This document shows, one piece after another, positions 34,591 to 43,482 of a stretch of DNA of 49,897 nt. The position numbers and the translations under genes were made by a program. Position 1 is the first letter of the stretch; the number at the start of each line of letters is the position of its first letter. Origin of the DNA: Cyanobacteriota bacterium (lineage in GTDB: Bacteria > Cyanobacteriota > Cyanobacteriia > PCC-6307 > Cyanobiaceae). The DNA is taken from the NCBI GenBank assembly GCA_026389335.1, contig JAPLIB010000154.1, positions 1 through 49,897 on the forward strand, written 5' to 3'. The notes under the pieces are model-generated. The model was not told the origin of the DNA and did not search any database. It worked only from the letters and a program-made list of their open reading frames with translations.

Positions 34591-34783
34591 GAAGGCTGCT
34601 GGCGCTGCCAGCGACCCAGCCCAAGCCGGTTCAGGGTCCTGAAACGCGGCTTGGGAGACGGCTGAACCCCCCTTGCGCAGCCCTGAGCGGTGTTTACCGG
34701 CCCTATCCAAGCGTCTGAATACTGGGCTGTTGGCTGGCGAGGCAGCGGCCAACCCGGGCTGAGACTGGTTGTTCAGCAGCCTC

Positions 34784-35647
34784 TCAAGCCAGCTCGCGGC
34801 TGCGATCTGCCGCCGCCACTACCGCCTCGATCAGGGCCGAGCGCAGCCCGGCTCGCTCCAGATGCCGCAGCCCGGCGATGGTGGTACCGGCTGGGCTGGT
34901 CACCATGTCCTTGAGTTGGCCGGGATGGAGTTCCCGCTCGTGTAACAAGGCGGCGGTGCCCGCCAGGGTGCGATGGGCGAGATGCTGGGCCAGGGACCTG
35001 GGCAAGCCAGCCGCCACGGCGCCATCGGCCATGGCTTCCGCCACCAGGGCCACGAAGGCGGGACCGGAGGATGTGAGGGCCAGGAAGCCATCGAGCTGGG
35101 GCTCAGGCAGCTCCAGCACTTCCCCCACCCGGGCGAACAGCTGTTGAACCCACTCCTTGTGCGCGGCACTGAGGCCCTCACCCCAGGCCAGGCCGGTGAG
35201 CCCCGCACGCACCAGGCAGGGGGTGTTGGGCACCGCCCGCACCATCAGGCAGTTGGGGAAAAGGCGCTGCAGCCGGGCCAGGGTCACCCCGGCGAGCACG
35301 GAGATCAGCAGCCTCGGGCTGGTCGGGGCTTCGGCTGCAGCCAGGGCCGCGGCTACCCCCTCAAGTTGCTGGGGCTTGACCGCCAGCAGCACCACCGGGG
35401 CCTGCCAGGCCTGCAGAGGATCGGTGCTCACCGCCAGCTGATGGCTGTGGCGCAGCCGTTCGGCCGAGGCCTCGCTGGCCACCACAGCCAGCAGCCGTTG
35501 CCGGTCAAGCAGCCCGGCTTCGATCAGAGGAAACACCAAGGCCTGGGCCATCCGACCCAGGCCGATCACGCCGACCGTGATCTCACCGCCATTTATCTCA
35601 CCGGCAGCCCCGGCGGTGTCAGGGCTCCGGTCGTCAGACCAGATCAT
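34784..35647 (-). CDS. proC: Pyrroline-5-carboxylate reductase
   Basis: Last step of proline synthesis: NAD(P)H-dependent reduction of pyrroline-5-carboxylate. The 287-residue protein has [20 protein letters not shown] (Rossmann GxGxMA), [38 protein letters not shown] (substrate region) and the C-terminal dimer helices [20 protein letters not shown] and [20 protein letters not shown], the family signature. The ATG at 35647 lies within the end of sepF (14-nt overlap), so it is coupled to sepF. An extra 20 residues precede the Rossmann start. Upstream in-frame codons are a shadow of sepF. The gene ends the pipX-pipY-sepF-proC run. Confidence 0.95.
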   Translation of the reverse strand: MIWSDDRSPDTAGAAGEINGGEITVGVIGLGRMAQALVFPLIEAGLLDRQRLLAVVASEASAERLRHSHQLAVSTDPLQAWQAPVVLLAVKPQQLEGVAAALAAAEAPTSPRLLISVLAGVTLARLQRLFPNCLMVRAVPNTPCLVRAGLTGLAWGEGLSAAHKEWVQQLFARVGEVLELPEPQLDGFLALTSSGPAFVALVAEAMADGAVAAGLPRSLAQHLAHRTLAGTAALLHERELHPGQLKDMVTSPAGTTIAGLRHLERAGLRSALIEAVVAAADRSRELA

Positions 35648-36206
35648 CCTTGCGGCCCCAGGCGGGACTCGGGGCGGCATCCTGGGGCTCGTGGGGGGTG
35701 CGGCCGGCGGTGACCGTGGGGGAGGCGGACTCTTCGCCACCGGCGGTGGTGACGGTGACACAGCTGGGCGCGAACAGGAAGATGCTCTCGCCCACCCGCT
35801 CCTGATGGCCATCAATGGCAAAGGTGCCGCCGGCCACGAAATCCACGGCCCGCTGGGCCTGATCGGGCTCCATCATCGTGAGATTGAGGATCACCGTCTT
35901 GCGCTCCCGCAGGGCCTGGATGGCGCGCGGCATCTCATCAAAGCTGCGGGGCTCCATCAAGCAGACCTCCACCGCTGAGGTGGAGAGGCCGGGCATGCCG
36001 ATCACGTTGGTGCCGGCGAAGGGATCGTCGCTGCCGAAGGGTTCGCTCAGAGCCAGGGCGCTGGTCGGGCTGCTGCTGCCGAAGCTGCGACTGCTGGGGG
36101 CGGGCTCGCCCTCCTCGCCAGGGTCGTAGTCAAGCTCGTCGTCGTATTCGCCATCGAGGTAGTCATCTCCTGAGACGACGGCACGCAGACGGGAAAACAA
36201 CGACAC
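35634..36206 (-). CDS. sepF: Cell division protein SepF
   Basis: FtsZ-binding protein that bundles FtsZ filaments and anchors the ring to the membrane. The 190-residue product starts with GTG at 36206: (V/M)[18 protein letters not shown], an amphipathic N-terminus of the cyanobacterial (Cdv2) type, followed by an acidic linker ([17 protein letters not shown]). The conserved globular domain reads [20 protein letters not shown], then [20 protein letters not shown] and [20 protein letters not shown], ending [11 protein letters not shown]. The C-terminal tail is low complexity. Upstream in-frame codons are rejected because the family begins at the amphipathic helix. The 3' end overlaps proC; pipY lies 62 nt upstream. 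Confidence 0.95.
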   Translation of the reverse strand: MSLFSRLRAVVSGDDYLDGEYDDELDYDPGEEGEPAPSSRSFGSSSPTSALALSEPFGSDDPFAGTNVIGMPGLSTSAVEVCLMEPRSFDEMPRAIQALRERKTVILNLTMMEPDQAQRAVDFVAGGTFAIDGHQERVGESIFLFAPSCVTVTTAGGEESASPTVTAGRTPHEPQDAAPSPAWGRKDDLV

Positions 36207-36268
36207 GGATAGCCTCTGATTGGGTACTTCAGACCTGAATAGCGTCCCACGCCAGCGGTGGCAAGCTC

Positions 36269-36961
36269 TCAACCGGTGTTCGTCAGCGATTCTGGCCCTT
36301 GGGGGGCCTGGGCCCCTGGCCGAGTGCCAAACAACGTGGTACCAAGCCGCACCCAGGTGCTGCCGGCCGCCACCGCTTCCGGCCAGTCGCCACTCATGCC
36401 CATCGACAACTGCTCCAGGCCGTGCTCCGCCGCCAGATCGGCACACTCCGCAAAGAGCTGGCGGCGCTGCTCCAGGGTCAGGCCCTGGGGGGCGATGGTC
36501 ATCAGACCCACGGGCCGCAGCGGCGTCAGAGCGCCCAGGCTCGGCCAGGCCTGGCGGAACTCGGTGGCACTGAAGCCGGTCTTGGCTGGATCCGCTCTGA
36601 GCTTCACCTGAAACAGCACCGCCGGCGTCAGGCCTTCTTCGGCGGCAATCCGCTGCAGCCGCTTGGCCAGCTCCAGGCTGTCAACTGAGTGAATCGTGCC
36701 GAAATGGCGCAGCACTCCCCGGGCTTTGTTGGCCTGGAGTCGACCGATGAAATGCCAGTCGAGGGGGGCCAGATCGGTGAGTTGCTCCTGTTTGGCCTGC
36801 GCTTCCTGCAGCCGGCTCTCACCGAAGCTGCGCTGCCCCAGGGCCACCGCCGCGCGGATGGCCGTCGCGTCCTGGCCTTTGCTGACGGCCAGCAGCTGGG
36901 TGGCGCCAGGCAACTGCCGGCGCAGTTCAGCCAGCCGCGCGGCCAGGGCGCCGCTGGTCAT
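36269..36961 (-). CDS. pipY: PLP homeostasis protein PipY (YggS/PLPBP family)
   Basis: Single-domain PLP-binding TIM barrel that helps control pyridoxal phosphate and amino/keto-acid balance. In cyanobacteria it is functionally linked with PipX. The 230-residue protein has the PLP lysine in [19 protein letters not shown], then [58 protein letters not shown] and [20 protein letters not shown], followed by RLGTTLFG, the phosphate-binding end. All expected motifs are present. Its ATG overlaps the pipX stop by one base (TGATG), so PipX and PipY are translationally coupled, the arrangement known from Synechococcus elongatus. Confidence 0.94.
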   Translation of the reverse strand: MTSGALAARLAELRRQLPGATQLLAVSKGQDATAIRAAVALGQRSFGESRLQEAQAKQEQLTDLAPLDWHFIGRLQANKARGVLRHFGTIHSVDSLELAKRLQRIAAEEGLTPAVLFQVKLRADPAKTGFSATEFRQAWPSLGALTPLRPVGLMTIAPQGLTLEQRRQLFAECADLAAEHGLEQLSMGMSGDWPEAVAAGSTWVRLGTTLFGTRPGAQAPQGPESLTNTG

Positions 36962-37227
36962 CAGATGAAGGTCTGGTCGAACAGCTGCCGCCAGCGGGCC
37001 AGCACCTCGGGGCTTTCGCGGCGGGCCCGAGCAAGATTTTGCTCAGCGAAATGGCGGGCATCCATCAGTGGAATCACCTCGAACATCGCGCCACGACTCT
37101 GCAGCGTCACCAGAAAAAAGATCCTCTGGGCGTAGAGGGTGGCAAAAAGATCCTTACTCTCCGCTACGGGGGCAACCCGATAGAGCATCCCGAAGGTCGG
37201 GTGATTCAGGTAGCGCTCGGAACTCAC
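36961..37227 (-). CDS. pipX: PII-interacting protein PipX
   Basis: Nitrogen-control coactivator that swaps between PII (GlnB) and NtcA according to 2-oxoglutarate level. The 88-residue product starts with GTG at 37227. Conserved Tudor-like domain: SSERYLNHPTFGMLYRVAPV, then ESKDLFATLYAQRIFFLVTL and RGAMFEVIPLMDARHF. Two C-terminal helices follow (AEQNLARARRESPEVLARWR and QLFDQTFI). It matches the length and motifs of Synechococcus elongatus PipX (about 89 residues). The open frame continues upstream to 37563 but that part is not conserved. Coupled to pipY by overlapping stop/start. The gap to ecfT is 450 nt, so pipX likely has its own promoter. Confidence 0.94.
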   Translation of the reverse strand: MSSERYLNHPTFGMLYRVAPVAESKDLFATLYAQRIFFLVTLQSRGAMFEVIPLMDARHFAEQNLARARRESPEVLARWRQLFDQTFI

Positions 37228-37677
37228 ATCGCCAAACGAACTTGAACCATTCAACCCCACCGCGTTCAGGCCAGAGCGGAGCAGGCCCTGGAGAGGCGAA
37301 GGCCCCAACGCCGCTGCGGCCAGGATCGGTGGCGTCGGGCCGGCGGATCTGAGCCAGCCGGGAGGCGGCCGCCTGGGGGCTCCGTTCAACAGCCTTCGCG
37401 CTGGATCCAGGCCGCTGGCTTGGGTGCTGGGGTGGGCCCAGCTTTTTGCTGGCCGTGAGCCACCGCGGGCCTGGAGAGGGCCGCATCCAGCCAGCTCTGG
37501 GGTGAACAGCCGCCCAGGAGCGTGTTGCCCGTAGCCCGTTCGTGCTGATCGCCAGGTCCGCACCCGCTCCAGACCAACGTCCAGCGTGGTCTCAGGCAGA
37601 TCTCGGCGGGATCGCAGCTCAGGTCTCTCTGGCGATCGCGAGCCATGGCCGGTCAGCTGGATTCCGGATTGAATCGC
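37228..37677. other. Intergenic gap between ecfT and pipX
   Basis: 450 nt that probably hold the pipX promoter. At 37516-37528 the string AGGAGCGTGTTGC matches the MITE end at 49.39 kb exactly, followed by a weak continuation (CCGTAG against GCATAG). No right end or target duplication was seen. No gene supported; an open frame continuous with pipX runs through part of it. Confidence 0.45.
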
Positions 37678-38625
37678 CTAGGCGGCACCGAGACGAACCC
37701 TCAGTCCCACCAGCAGCACCAGTCCGGCAGCCGCCAGCAGGGTCGGCACTGCAGCGAATGGGGCGGGCTGATGCAGGCTGGCGGGCGTCAACCAACGGCC
37801 GCCACGGGCCATCAGTGCCTCGGCCCCCTGCTCTGACCGCAGCAGCACATTCGCCAGCAGGCGTTCCCCCACGGCCAGGGCCAGGCCCAGGCCCGCCTTC
37901 CAGCCCAGGGATTTGAGGTTCACCGCCCGGGTGGCCAGGGAGCGCAGCAGGTTCTGAAACTCCTCCTGCACCAGCGGCAGGAAGCGCAGGGACAGCAGCA
38001 GGATGAAACCGAGCCGTTCCACCGGCAGCCCCAGGCGCCCCAGGGGAATCAGCCACCAATCAAGGGCCCACACCAGGGCTTCGGGGGAGGTGCTGAGCAG
38101 TAGCAGGTTGGCGCTGTGGATCAGGGTGAACAGCACCGTGGCGCTATTGAGGCCGAGCTGGGCTGACTTGCGGTTCACGATGATCGGACCCAGGGGCAGC
38201 GGCCCCAGCTGCACAGGGCCCCAGTGCACCAGCTCCCAGGAGAGGCCGAGGCGTTCCGGTGCCGGGCTGCCGGGGCGCTGCGCGGGGGCGAGGCGCAGCT
38301 CCGTGGGCGGGCGCTGCAGGCTGGCGGCTGAGGCCTCGCCGGTCGGCAGCAGGGTGGAGAGCAGGCCAACCAGCAGGGCCAGGGCCAGCCACACCAGCAG
38401 GCTTCGGCCCCAGAGGCGCAGCGGTAGGCCGCTGCAGCAGGTGATCAGCACCAGCAGGCCGACCAGGGAGACGCGCCAGATCGGACCCGCCAGAATCGGC
38501 GTCACCAGGAAGGCCACGGTCCAGGCCAGCTTGAGGCGTGGATCCAGCCGCTGCAGCCAGCTGGCCGGTCCGGAGGCGCTGGTGTCGACGTACTGACCGA
38601 TCGGCAGCTGGCGCAGCCAGTCCAT
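37678..38625 (-). CDS. CbiQ/EcfT-type energy-coupling transmembrane protein
   Basis: A 315-residue inner-membrane T-component of an ECF-type vitamin or metal transporter. The N-terminal QYVDTSASGPASWLQRLDPR carries the typical xRLDPRxK start, then several helices. A long soluble insert (about 90-150, Pro/Ala/Gly-rich) is present. The C-terminal region has EALVWALDWWLIPLGRLGLP, LLLSLRFLPLVQEEFQNLLR, SLATRA and LRSEQGAEALMARGGRW, which supply the coupling helices (Ala-Arg-Gly type) that contact the ATPases. Its usual picocyanobacterial place is next to der, as here (24-nt gap). No S-component or ATPase gene is nearby, so the substrate (cobalt, cobalamin or biotin) is unknown. Confidence 0.87.
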   Translation of the reverse strand: MDWLRQLPIGQYVDTSASGPASWLQRLDPRLKLAWTVAFLVTPILAGPIWRVSLVGLLVLITCCSGLPLRLWGRSLLVWLALALLVGLLSTLLPTGEASAASLQRPPTELRLAPAQRPGSPAPERLGLSWELVHWGPVQLGPLPLGPIIVNRKSAQLGLNSATVLFTLIHSANLLLLSTSPEALVWALDWWLIPLGRLGLPVERLGFILLLSLRFLPLVQEEFQNLLRSLATRAVNLKSLGWKAGLGLALAVGERLLANVLLRSEQGAEALMARGGRWLTPASLHQPAPFAAVPTLLAAAGLVLLVGLRVRLGAA

Positions 38626-38649
38626 CAGCGGCGCTCCCGGGCCATGGCC

Positions 38650-40014
38650 TCAGTGACTGCGGGACTGGGAACGGGCCAGCTCCTTCTCGGCGTCGCGCTG
38701 CTGCTTGCCGCGCCAGAACAGACGCAGGGGCGAGCCTTCAAAACCCAGTCCCTCGCGGATCTGGCGCTCCACATAGCGCCGGTAGGTTTCGCCGAACAGC
38801 TTGGGATCATTGACAAACAGGGTGAAGCTGGGCGGCCGCGTGGCCACCTGGGTGCCGTAGTAGATGCGCCCCTGGCGCCCGCCGCGGGTGGTGGGCGGCG
38901 AGCGCCAGCGCAGGGCCTCCTCCAACACTTCGTTGACCACCGAGGTGGTGACCCGGCGGCGATGCTGCTCCACCGCCAGTTTCGCCAGGGGGAAGATGGC
39001 CGTGACCCGTTGGCCGGAAAGGGCCGAGGTGAACAGCATCGCCGCCCAGTCGAGGAAGTAGAGCTTGGCCCGCAACTCCTTCTCCATCGCCGAGAGGGTG
39101 TGGCTGTCCTTCTCGATCGCATCCCACTTGTTCACCACCACCACGCAGGCGCGGCCCTCATCCTCAATGCGACCGGCCAGGCGCTGATCCTGCTCGGTGA
39201 CGCCATCGAGGGCATCGATCACCAGCACGCAGACATCACTGCGCTCGATCGCCTTGAAGCTGCGGGTGATGCCGAAGTATTCCGGGCCGTAATCCACACT
39301 GCGGCGGCGGCGGATGCCGGCCGTATCCAGCAGTTTCCAGGTGTGGCCCTCGCGCTCGATCGTGGTGTCGATCGTGTCGCGGGTGGTGCCGCGGATCGGG
39401 CTGACGATCGCCCGGTTCTCACCGCAGATGGCATTGAGCAAGCTGGATTTGCCCACATTGGGCCGGCCGATGATCGCCAATTGAATCGGCGCCTCCACCT
39501 CCACCTCGGGGGTGGCGGGCAGGAAGGTGATCACCTTGTCGAGCAGTTCACCGGTGCCGGCGCCATGGATGGCCGAAATCGGGAATGGTTCGCCCAGGCC
39601 GAGGGTCCAGAAGTCGGCGGCCATGGCCAGACCCTGATCCGGCGATTCACACTTGTTCACCGCCAGCAGCACCGGCACCCCCTGGCCGCGCAGCCATTCG
39701 GCGATCGAAGCATCGGCGGCGGTATGTCCCTGCTGGCCATCGACGATCACCACCGCCACGGCCGCCTCGGCCAGGGCGAGGTTGGCCTGCTCACGGATTT
39801 CCGGCAGAAACTCGCTGTCGTCGTCAAACACCAGCCCGCCGGTGTCCACCACCCGGAAGGTGCGGTCACCCCAGTAACCCTCCTGGTAGGTGCGATCGCG
39901 GGTGACGCCAGGCTGATCGTGAACGATCGCCTCGCGGCTGCGGCAGAGGCGATTGACCAGGGTGGACTTGCCCACGTTGGGGCGGCCAATGATCGCAACG
40001 ACAGGGAGCGCCAA
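38650..40014 (-). CDS. der: Ribosome assembly GTPase Der (EngA)
   Basis: Essential tandem-domain GTPase for 50S subunit maturation. The 454-residue protein has G domain 1 beginning [20 protein letters not shown] with G2/G3 DTGGLVFDD and G4 NKCES. G domain 2 begins [20 protein letters not shown] with [10 protein letters not shown] (G2), DTAGIRRRR (G3) and NKWD (G4). The C-terminal KH-like domain follows ([20 protein letters not shown]), with [20 protein letters not shown] and the basic tail. Length and order are those of the family. The ATG at 40014 is fixed by the N-terminal strand. It precedes ecfT on the same strand and follows the DUF1823 gene by 55 nt. Confidence 0.97.
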   Translation of the reverse strand: MALPVVAIIGRPNVGKSTLVNRLCRSREAIVHDQPGVTRDRTYQEGYWGDRTFRVVDTGGLVFDDDSEFLPEIREQANLALAEAAVAVVIVDGQQGHTAADASIAEWLRGQGVPVLLAVNKCESPDQGLAMAADFWTLGLGEPFPISAIHGAGTGELLDKVITFLPATPEVEVEAPIQLAIIGRPNVGKSSLLNAICGENRAIVSPIRGTTRDTIDTTIEREGHTWKLLDTAGIRRRRSVDYGPEYFGITRSFKAIERSDVCVLVIDALDGVTEQDQRLAGRIEDEGRACVVVVNKWDAIEKDSHTLSAMEKELRAKLYFLDWAAMLFTSALSGQRVTAIFPLAKLAVEQHRRRVTTSVVNEVLEEALRWRSPPTTRGGRQGRIYYGTQVATRPPSFTLFVNDPKLFGETYRRYVERQIREGLGFEGSPLRLFWRGKQQRDAEKELARSQSRSH

Positions 40015-40069
40015 GTCGGCTTATTCCTTCTACGTAACACGTTGTAAGACCCTACCGCCCGGTGGCGAC

Positions 40070-40567
40070 TCAACCCACCACCAGATCGCCCGGATGACCG
40101 ATCACCGGATCGGCGGGCAGCTCCAGCAGCAGCGGCAGCGGGCCGCCCTCCGGCAGGGATTCGCCGCGGCCGGCCAGGTGGGCCAGCAGCCAGCTCACCG
40201 CCGTGGCCCGGCGGGTGCGGCGCGGATAGAGCTCGCTGATGGTGTAGCCGGCGAAGCCCAGCTGCTGCTTGAGCAGTTGCTTGTGCTCCCGGGGGATCGA
40301 GCGGGTCAGGGCGACGCTGGCCGGGCGCTCGGCAATCAGCTGGGGCGCGATCGGGAAGGACTCCCGCCAGCTGGCCTCCGTCGCCGGGCCCGCGCTCCAG
40401 GTGCCGGAGCCATCGGGCTCATAGCCCAGGCGCGGCCAGATCAGTTCACACACGAAGCGATCGCTGGTGCGGTCGGCCAGCACCGCCTCCAGCAGCGCCC
40501 GGCTCAGGGGGAAGTAATCGGCGACTGGGGCGGCTGCCACGGGAGCTGGGACTGGGGGTGTGGCCAT
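40070..40567 (-). CDS. DUF1823 family protein
   Basis: A 165-residue cyanobacteria/plastid protein of unknown function. After a short Pro/Ala-rich start (MATPPVPAPVAAAPVADYFP), the conserved domain reads LLEAVLADRTSDRFVCELIW, PRLGYEPDGSGTW, then WRESFPIAPQLIAERPASVA, LTRSIPREHKQLLKQQLGF and GYTISELYPRRTRRATAVSW, followed by LLAHL. It is soluble and basic. The ATG at 40567 is chosen because the frame upstream is antisense to dus. It lies directly upstream of der on the same strand. Divergent from dus across about 240 nt. Confidence 0.88.
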   Translation of the reverse strand: MATPPVPAPVAAAPVADYFPLSRALLEAVLADRTSDRFVCELIWPRLGYEPDGSGTWSAGPATEASWRESFPIAPQLIAERPASVALTRSIPREHKQLLKQQLGFAGYTISELYPRRTRRATAVSWLLAHLAGRGESLPEGGPLPLLLELPADPVIGHPGDLVVG

Positions 40568-40807
40568 CGTGACCGATCCGGTGGGGGCCAGCGGTGGGTC
40601 CGAAGCAGGCTGGACAGTCCTGAGATCCGTACGAAACACGGCCGCGGCGGCCAGGGGCAACCGCTCCAGGGCGAGCGCCGCGCCCAGGCGATCCCCACCA
40701 GCCCCCTCTGCCGACATCCGTGCTGCCGAGGCCGGCAGGGATGCTGCGGCAAGGGTCAAGACCAGCGCGCAGGGGCCCGCCAGAGCAGGGGCCGAGAATG
40801 GCAATCC

Positions 40808-41998
40808 ATGGTCATCACCTCCTCCCCCCGCCTGGCCCCGGCCAGCCCGGCCCCGGGCCCAGCCGCGCTGTTCCCCCTGCCGCTGTTCCCCCTGCCCCTG
40901 TTGCTGCAGGGCAACGGCGTCGAGCGTGCCCTGGGCTGCCGGGTGCTGCAGTCGCCGCTGGCGGGGGTGAGTGATCGCATCTTCCGGGAGCTGGTGCGGC
41001 GCTGGGCGCCTGAGGCGCTGCTGTACACCGAAATGGTCAACGCCACCAGCCTGGAGCTGGGCCACGGGCGCCACAAGCTGGAGGATCTGGCCACGGAAGC
41101 CGGCCCGATCGCCGTGCAGCTGTTCGATCACCGACCGGCGGCGATGGCGGAGGCGGCCCGCCGCGCTGAAGCGGCCGGCGCCTTCCTGATCGACATCAAC
41201 ATGGGCTGCCCGGTGCGCAAGATCGCCCGCAAGGGCGGCGGCAGCGGCCTGATCCGGGAGCCGGAGCTGGCGGCGCGCATCGTCGAATCGGTGGCGGCCG
41301 CCGTCGCGATTCCGGTCACGGTCAAGACGCGGCTGGGTTGGTGCGGCGGCGTTGACAGCCGTGGTGTTGATAGCCGTGGTGTTGACAGCCGTGGCGATGA
41401 CAGCAGTTGCGGTGACAGCAGTGGCAGTGACAGCAGTGGCGCCTGCGAGCTCGATCACGACAACAAGAGCAGGGTTACAACGGCGGCCGTGGCCTGGTGC
41501 CGCCAGCTGGAGAGCGCCGGCGCCCGGCTGCTCACCCTGCACGGCCGCACCCGCGAGCAAGGCTTCAGCGGCCGCTGCGATTGGGCGGCGATCGCGGCCG
41601 TGAAGCGCAGCCTGACGATCCCGTTGATCGCCAACGGCGATGTCAACAGTCCCGAGGCCGCCCGGCGCTGCCTGCAGCAGACCGGCGCCGATGGGGTGAT
41701 GGTGGGCCGGGGCACCTTGGGCGCCCCCTGGCTGGTGGGTCAGATCGCCGCGGCCCTCGAGGGCCGGCCCCTGCCGCCCACGCCAGGGCCCGCCGAGCGC
41801 CTGGCCCTGGCGGCGGAGCAGCTCCAGGCCCTGCTGGCCAGTCGGGGCGAGCGGGGCCTGCTGATCGCCCGCAAGCACATGGGCTGGACCTGCCAGGGGT
41901 TTGCCGGTGCCCCCCAGCTGCGCCACGCCCTGATGCGGGCCGCCACGCCGGCCGCAGCCCTGGAGCTGCTGAACCGGGCCGCCGCGGCCCTCCCCTAA
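40808..41998 (+). CDS. dus: tRNA-dihydrouridine synthase with repeat insert
   Basis: FMN-dependent reduction of uridines in the tRNA D loop. The 396-residue protein has a Pro/Leu-rich 35-residue lead, then LQSPLAGVSDRIFRELVRRW (FMN region), LGHGRHKLEDL, AVQLFDHRPAAMAEAARRAE, FLIDINMGCPVRKIARKGGG (catalytic Cys in NMGCP), VTVKTRLGW, LTLHGRTREQGFSGRCDWAA, IPLIANGDVNSPEAA and DGVMVGRGTLGAPWLVGQIA. Residues about 182-211 are a Gly/Asp/Ser/Arg insert made by six 15-nt tandem units, placed in the surface loop after VKTRLGW, where homologues have only a few residues. It should be tolerated. Stop codon overlaps the end of the opposite-strand DUF4079 gene by 4 nt. Confidence 0.93.
   Translation: MVITSSPRLAPASPAPGPAALFPLPLFPLPLLLQGNGVERALGCRVLQSPLAGVSDRIFRELVRRWAPEALLYTEMVNATSLELGHGRHKLEDLATEAGPIAVQLFDHRPAAMAEAARRAEAAGAFLIDINMGCPVRKIARKGGGSGLIREPELAARIVESVAAAVAIPVTVKTRLGWCGGVDSRGVDSRGVDSRGDDSSCGDSSGSDSSGACELDHDNKSRVTTAAVAWCRQLESAGARLLTLHGRTREQGFSGRCDWAAIAAVKRSLTIPLIANGDVNSPEAARRCLQQTGADGVMVGRGTLGAPWLVGQIAAALEGRPLPPTPGPAERLALAAEQLQALLASRGERGLLIARKHMGWTCQGFAGAPQLRHALMRAATPAAALELLNRAAAALP
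41351..41440 (+). repeat. Six-unit 15-nt minisatellite in dus
   Basis: Six head-to-tail 15-nt units: two related to GTTGACAGCCGTGGT, a third ending GGC, then GATGACAGCAGTTGC, GGTGACAGCAGTGGC and AGTGACAGCAGTGGC. Encoded units are VDSRG, VDSRG, VDSRG, DDSSC, GDSSG and SDSSG. The array is in frame, so copy-number change would not break the gene. A related array overlaps the start of cobI. Confidence 0.92.
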
Positions 41999-42642
41999 CC
42001 CAGCAAGCCCTGGGTGAGCAGGTCGCGGGTGCCGGTGATCGCCTGCACCGCCAGCAGCACCGCCATCAGGAGTAGCCGTGGCCGCTGCTGGATCTCCGGC
42101 CGGGCCGCCATGGCGAACAGCAGCAGGCCCACCAGCAGCGAACCGCTCCAGTAGTGGGAGCCCCAGAAATCGGCGCCGAAGGGGTTGTCGCTGAGGCGCC
42201 ACACCTCCGGTTGGGCCCCCAGGGCCAGCAGGGCAGCCCAGCAGAGCAGGGCAAAGCTGGCCCGCAGGGCCGGGTGTCTGACTCGCCAGAGGGCCAGGCA
42301 GCTGCCGAAGGCTCCCGCCCCCACCAGCAGCAGCAGGGGAAAGCGCAGCGGCCCGGCTCCTGGCGCCGCAGCAGCCGCCTGGGGATCGGCGCCCACACTC
42401 AGAAATGACCAGAGAATCGCCACCAGCGTCAGCACCACCACGCCGGTGGTGACCCAGCGACCGTGATCCACATGCTCGGTGCCCACCGTGGGCGGCAGGG
42501 GATTGATGTCGAGCCGCCGCTCCCGCACCAGGATGCCCAGGCGGATCGTCGCACCGATCACCGGGTAGACGAACAGGATCATCAGCACCGGATGCAGCAG
42601 GGCCAGCCAGTCGAGCGGTGCCATCGCAGCGATCGGATCCAT
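41995..42642 (-). CDS. DUF4079 family membrane protein
   Basis: A 215-residue integral membrane protein with about six helices. The N-terminal LDWLALLHPVLMILFVYPVI, with a conserved His in the first helix, and TIRLGILVRERRLDINPLPP are typical of cyanobacterial DUF4079. Later helices include WVTTGVVVLTLVAILWSFLS, LLLLVGAGAFGSCLALWRVR and GSHYWSGSLLVGLLLFAMAA. Histidines near helix ends could carry heme b, as in related cytochrome-b561-like proteins, but this is inference. Its stop overlaps the dus stop on the other strand by 4 nt. It follows cobI by 20 nt and should be cotranscribed. Confidence 0.86.
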   Translation of the reverse strand: MDPIAAMAPLDWLALLHPVLMILFVYPVIGATIRLGILVRERRLDINPLPPTVGTEHVDHGRWVTTGVVVLTLVAILWSFLSVGADPQAAAAAPGAGPLRFPLLLLVGAGAFGSCLALWRVRHPALRASFALLCWAALLALGAQPEVWRLSDNPFGADFWGSHYWSGSLLVGLLLFAMAARPEIQQRPRLLLMAVLLAVQAITGTRDLLTQGLLG

Positions 42643-42662
42643 GGCTCAGCGGGCGGCAGTGG

Positions 42663-43445
42663 TCATGGAAGCACCGCGGGCCACCCCTGCCGCACCAGCA
42701 GCAGCGAGAAGTACGGCTGCTCCTCGGCCGCCACCGCGGCGGCGGGCCCCAGCAGCTGATCGGGCCAGCCCACCCGCTGGGCGAACAGGGCCTGATCCAG
42801 CAGGCCCTGGGCCTCCAGGATCGGTCGCACCCAGACCCAGCGATGGCCGAGCTTGAGCAGGCCCAGCACCCATTGCTGCTGGGCCGCCAGGGCCAGGAGC
42901 TCCTCCAGGGCTGCGGGGCTTTCCGGCGTGGGCCGGATCAACAGCCCCTCCTGTTGCAGCGCCAGGGGGAACGCCCCGGCGGCGGCGGCGGCGGCCACGG
43001 CGCTGATCCCCGGCAGCAGCCGCACCGGGCAGCTGGGATGGCGCTGCTTCAGGGCCAGCAGCACGTAGCTGCCCGTGGCAAACAGCGACACATCCCCCTC
43101 GCAGAGCAACACCACGACCCGACCGGCGGCCACTTCGGCAGCAAGGCGATCGGCGGCGGCCAGCCAGGCCTGCCGGCGCGGTTCGGCGCCGGCCACCATC
43201 GGGAACAACAGCGGCAACAGGCTCTGCTCGGGCCGAATCCAGGGGGAGGCGATCGTGGCAGCCATACCAACCGCGCCCTCGCGCGCCACCGGATAGGCCA
43301 CCACATCCGCGGCGGCAATCGCCCTCACGGCCGCCACGGTGAGCAGATCCGGGTCCCCGGGACCAACCCCCACCAGGGTGAGGCCGGGGCCAGGCGACGG
43401 TGGCCCCGATGGGAGTGGCGCTGATGGGAGTGGCGGAAAAGGCAA
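42663..43445 (-). CDS. cobI: Precorrin-2 C20-methyltransferase
   Basis: SAM-dependent methylation at C20 of precorrin-2 (or its cobalt form, CbiL) in cobalamin synthesis. After a repetitive lead, the conserved fold starts LTLVGVGPGDPDLLTVAAVR, then DVVAYPVAREG, RVVVLLCEGDVSLFATGSYV (SAM loop), LLPGISAVAAAAAAGAFPLA and QQWVLGLLKLGHRWVWVRPI. Size (about 240 residues of conserved sequence) and motifs fit. The start is uncertain: the first 20 residues (PLPSAPLPSGPP) are encoded by a 15-nt minisatellite, the only upstream start in range is TTG at 43445, and no ATG or GTG lies near the conserved strand. No cobalamin riboswitch was recognised in the 119-nt gap to mtnD. Confidence 0.9.
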   Translation of the reverse strand: MPFPPLPSAPLPSGPPSPGPGLTLVGVGPGDPDLLTVAAVRAIAAADVVAYPVAREGAVGMAATIASPWIRPEQSLLPLLFPMVAGAEPRRQAWLAAADRLAAEVAAGRVVVLLCEGDVSLFATGSYVLLALKQRHPSCPVRLLPGISAVAAAAAAGAFPLALQQEGLLIRPTPESPAALEELLALAAQQQWVLGLLKLGHRWVWVRPILEAQGLLDQALFAQRVGWPDQLLGPAAAVAAEEQPYFSLLLVRQGWPAVLP

Positions 43446-43482
43446 TGGCGTGGAAGACAGCGGCGGGGGAGACAGCGGCGGG
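43393..43482. repeat. 15-nt minisatellite over the start of cobI
   Basis: Six 15-nt units: GGCGACGGTGGCCCC, GATGGGAGTGGCGCT, GATGGGAGTGGCGGA, AAAGGCAATGGCGTG, GAAGACAGCGGCGGG and GGAGACAGCGGCGGG. The last resembles the dus unit GGTGACAGCAGTGGC (11 of 15 positions). The array covers the cobI 5' end and most of the gap to mtnD. Confidence 0.85.

Noticed and set aside
38644-40047. 467-codon plus-strand frame opposite der
   Set aside because: Antisense shadow; der has both GTPase domains intact on the minus strand.
41351-41440. CRISPR-like array
   Set aside because: Units are 15 nt, contiguous without spacers, in frame within dus; it is a minisatellite. No CRISPR array or cas gene was seen in the window.
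40070-42202. 710-codon minus-strand frame spanning dus
   Set aside because: Only the last 165 codons are real (DUF1823). The rest is antisense to the Dus motifs.
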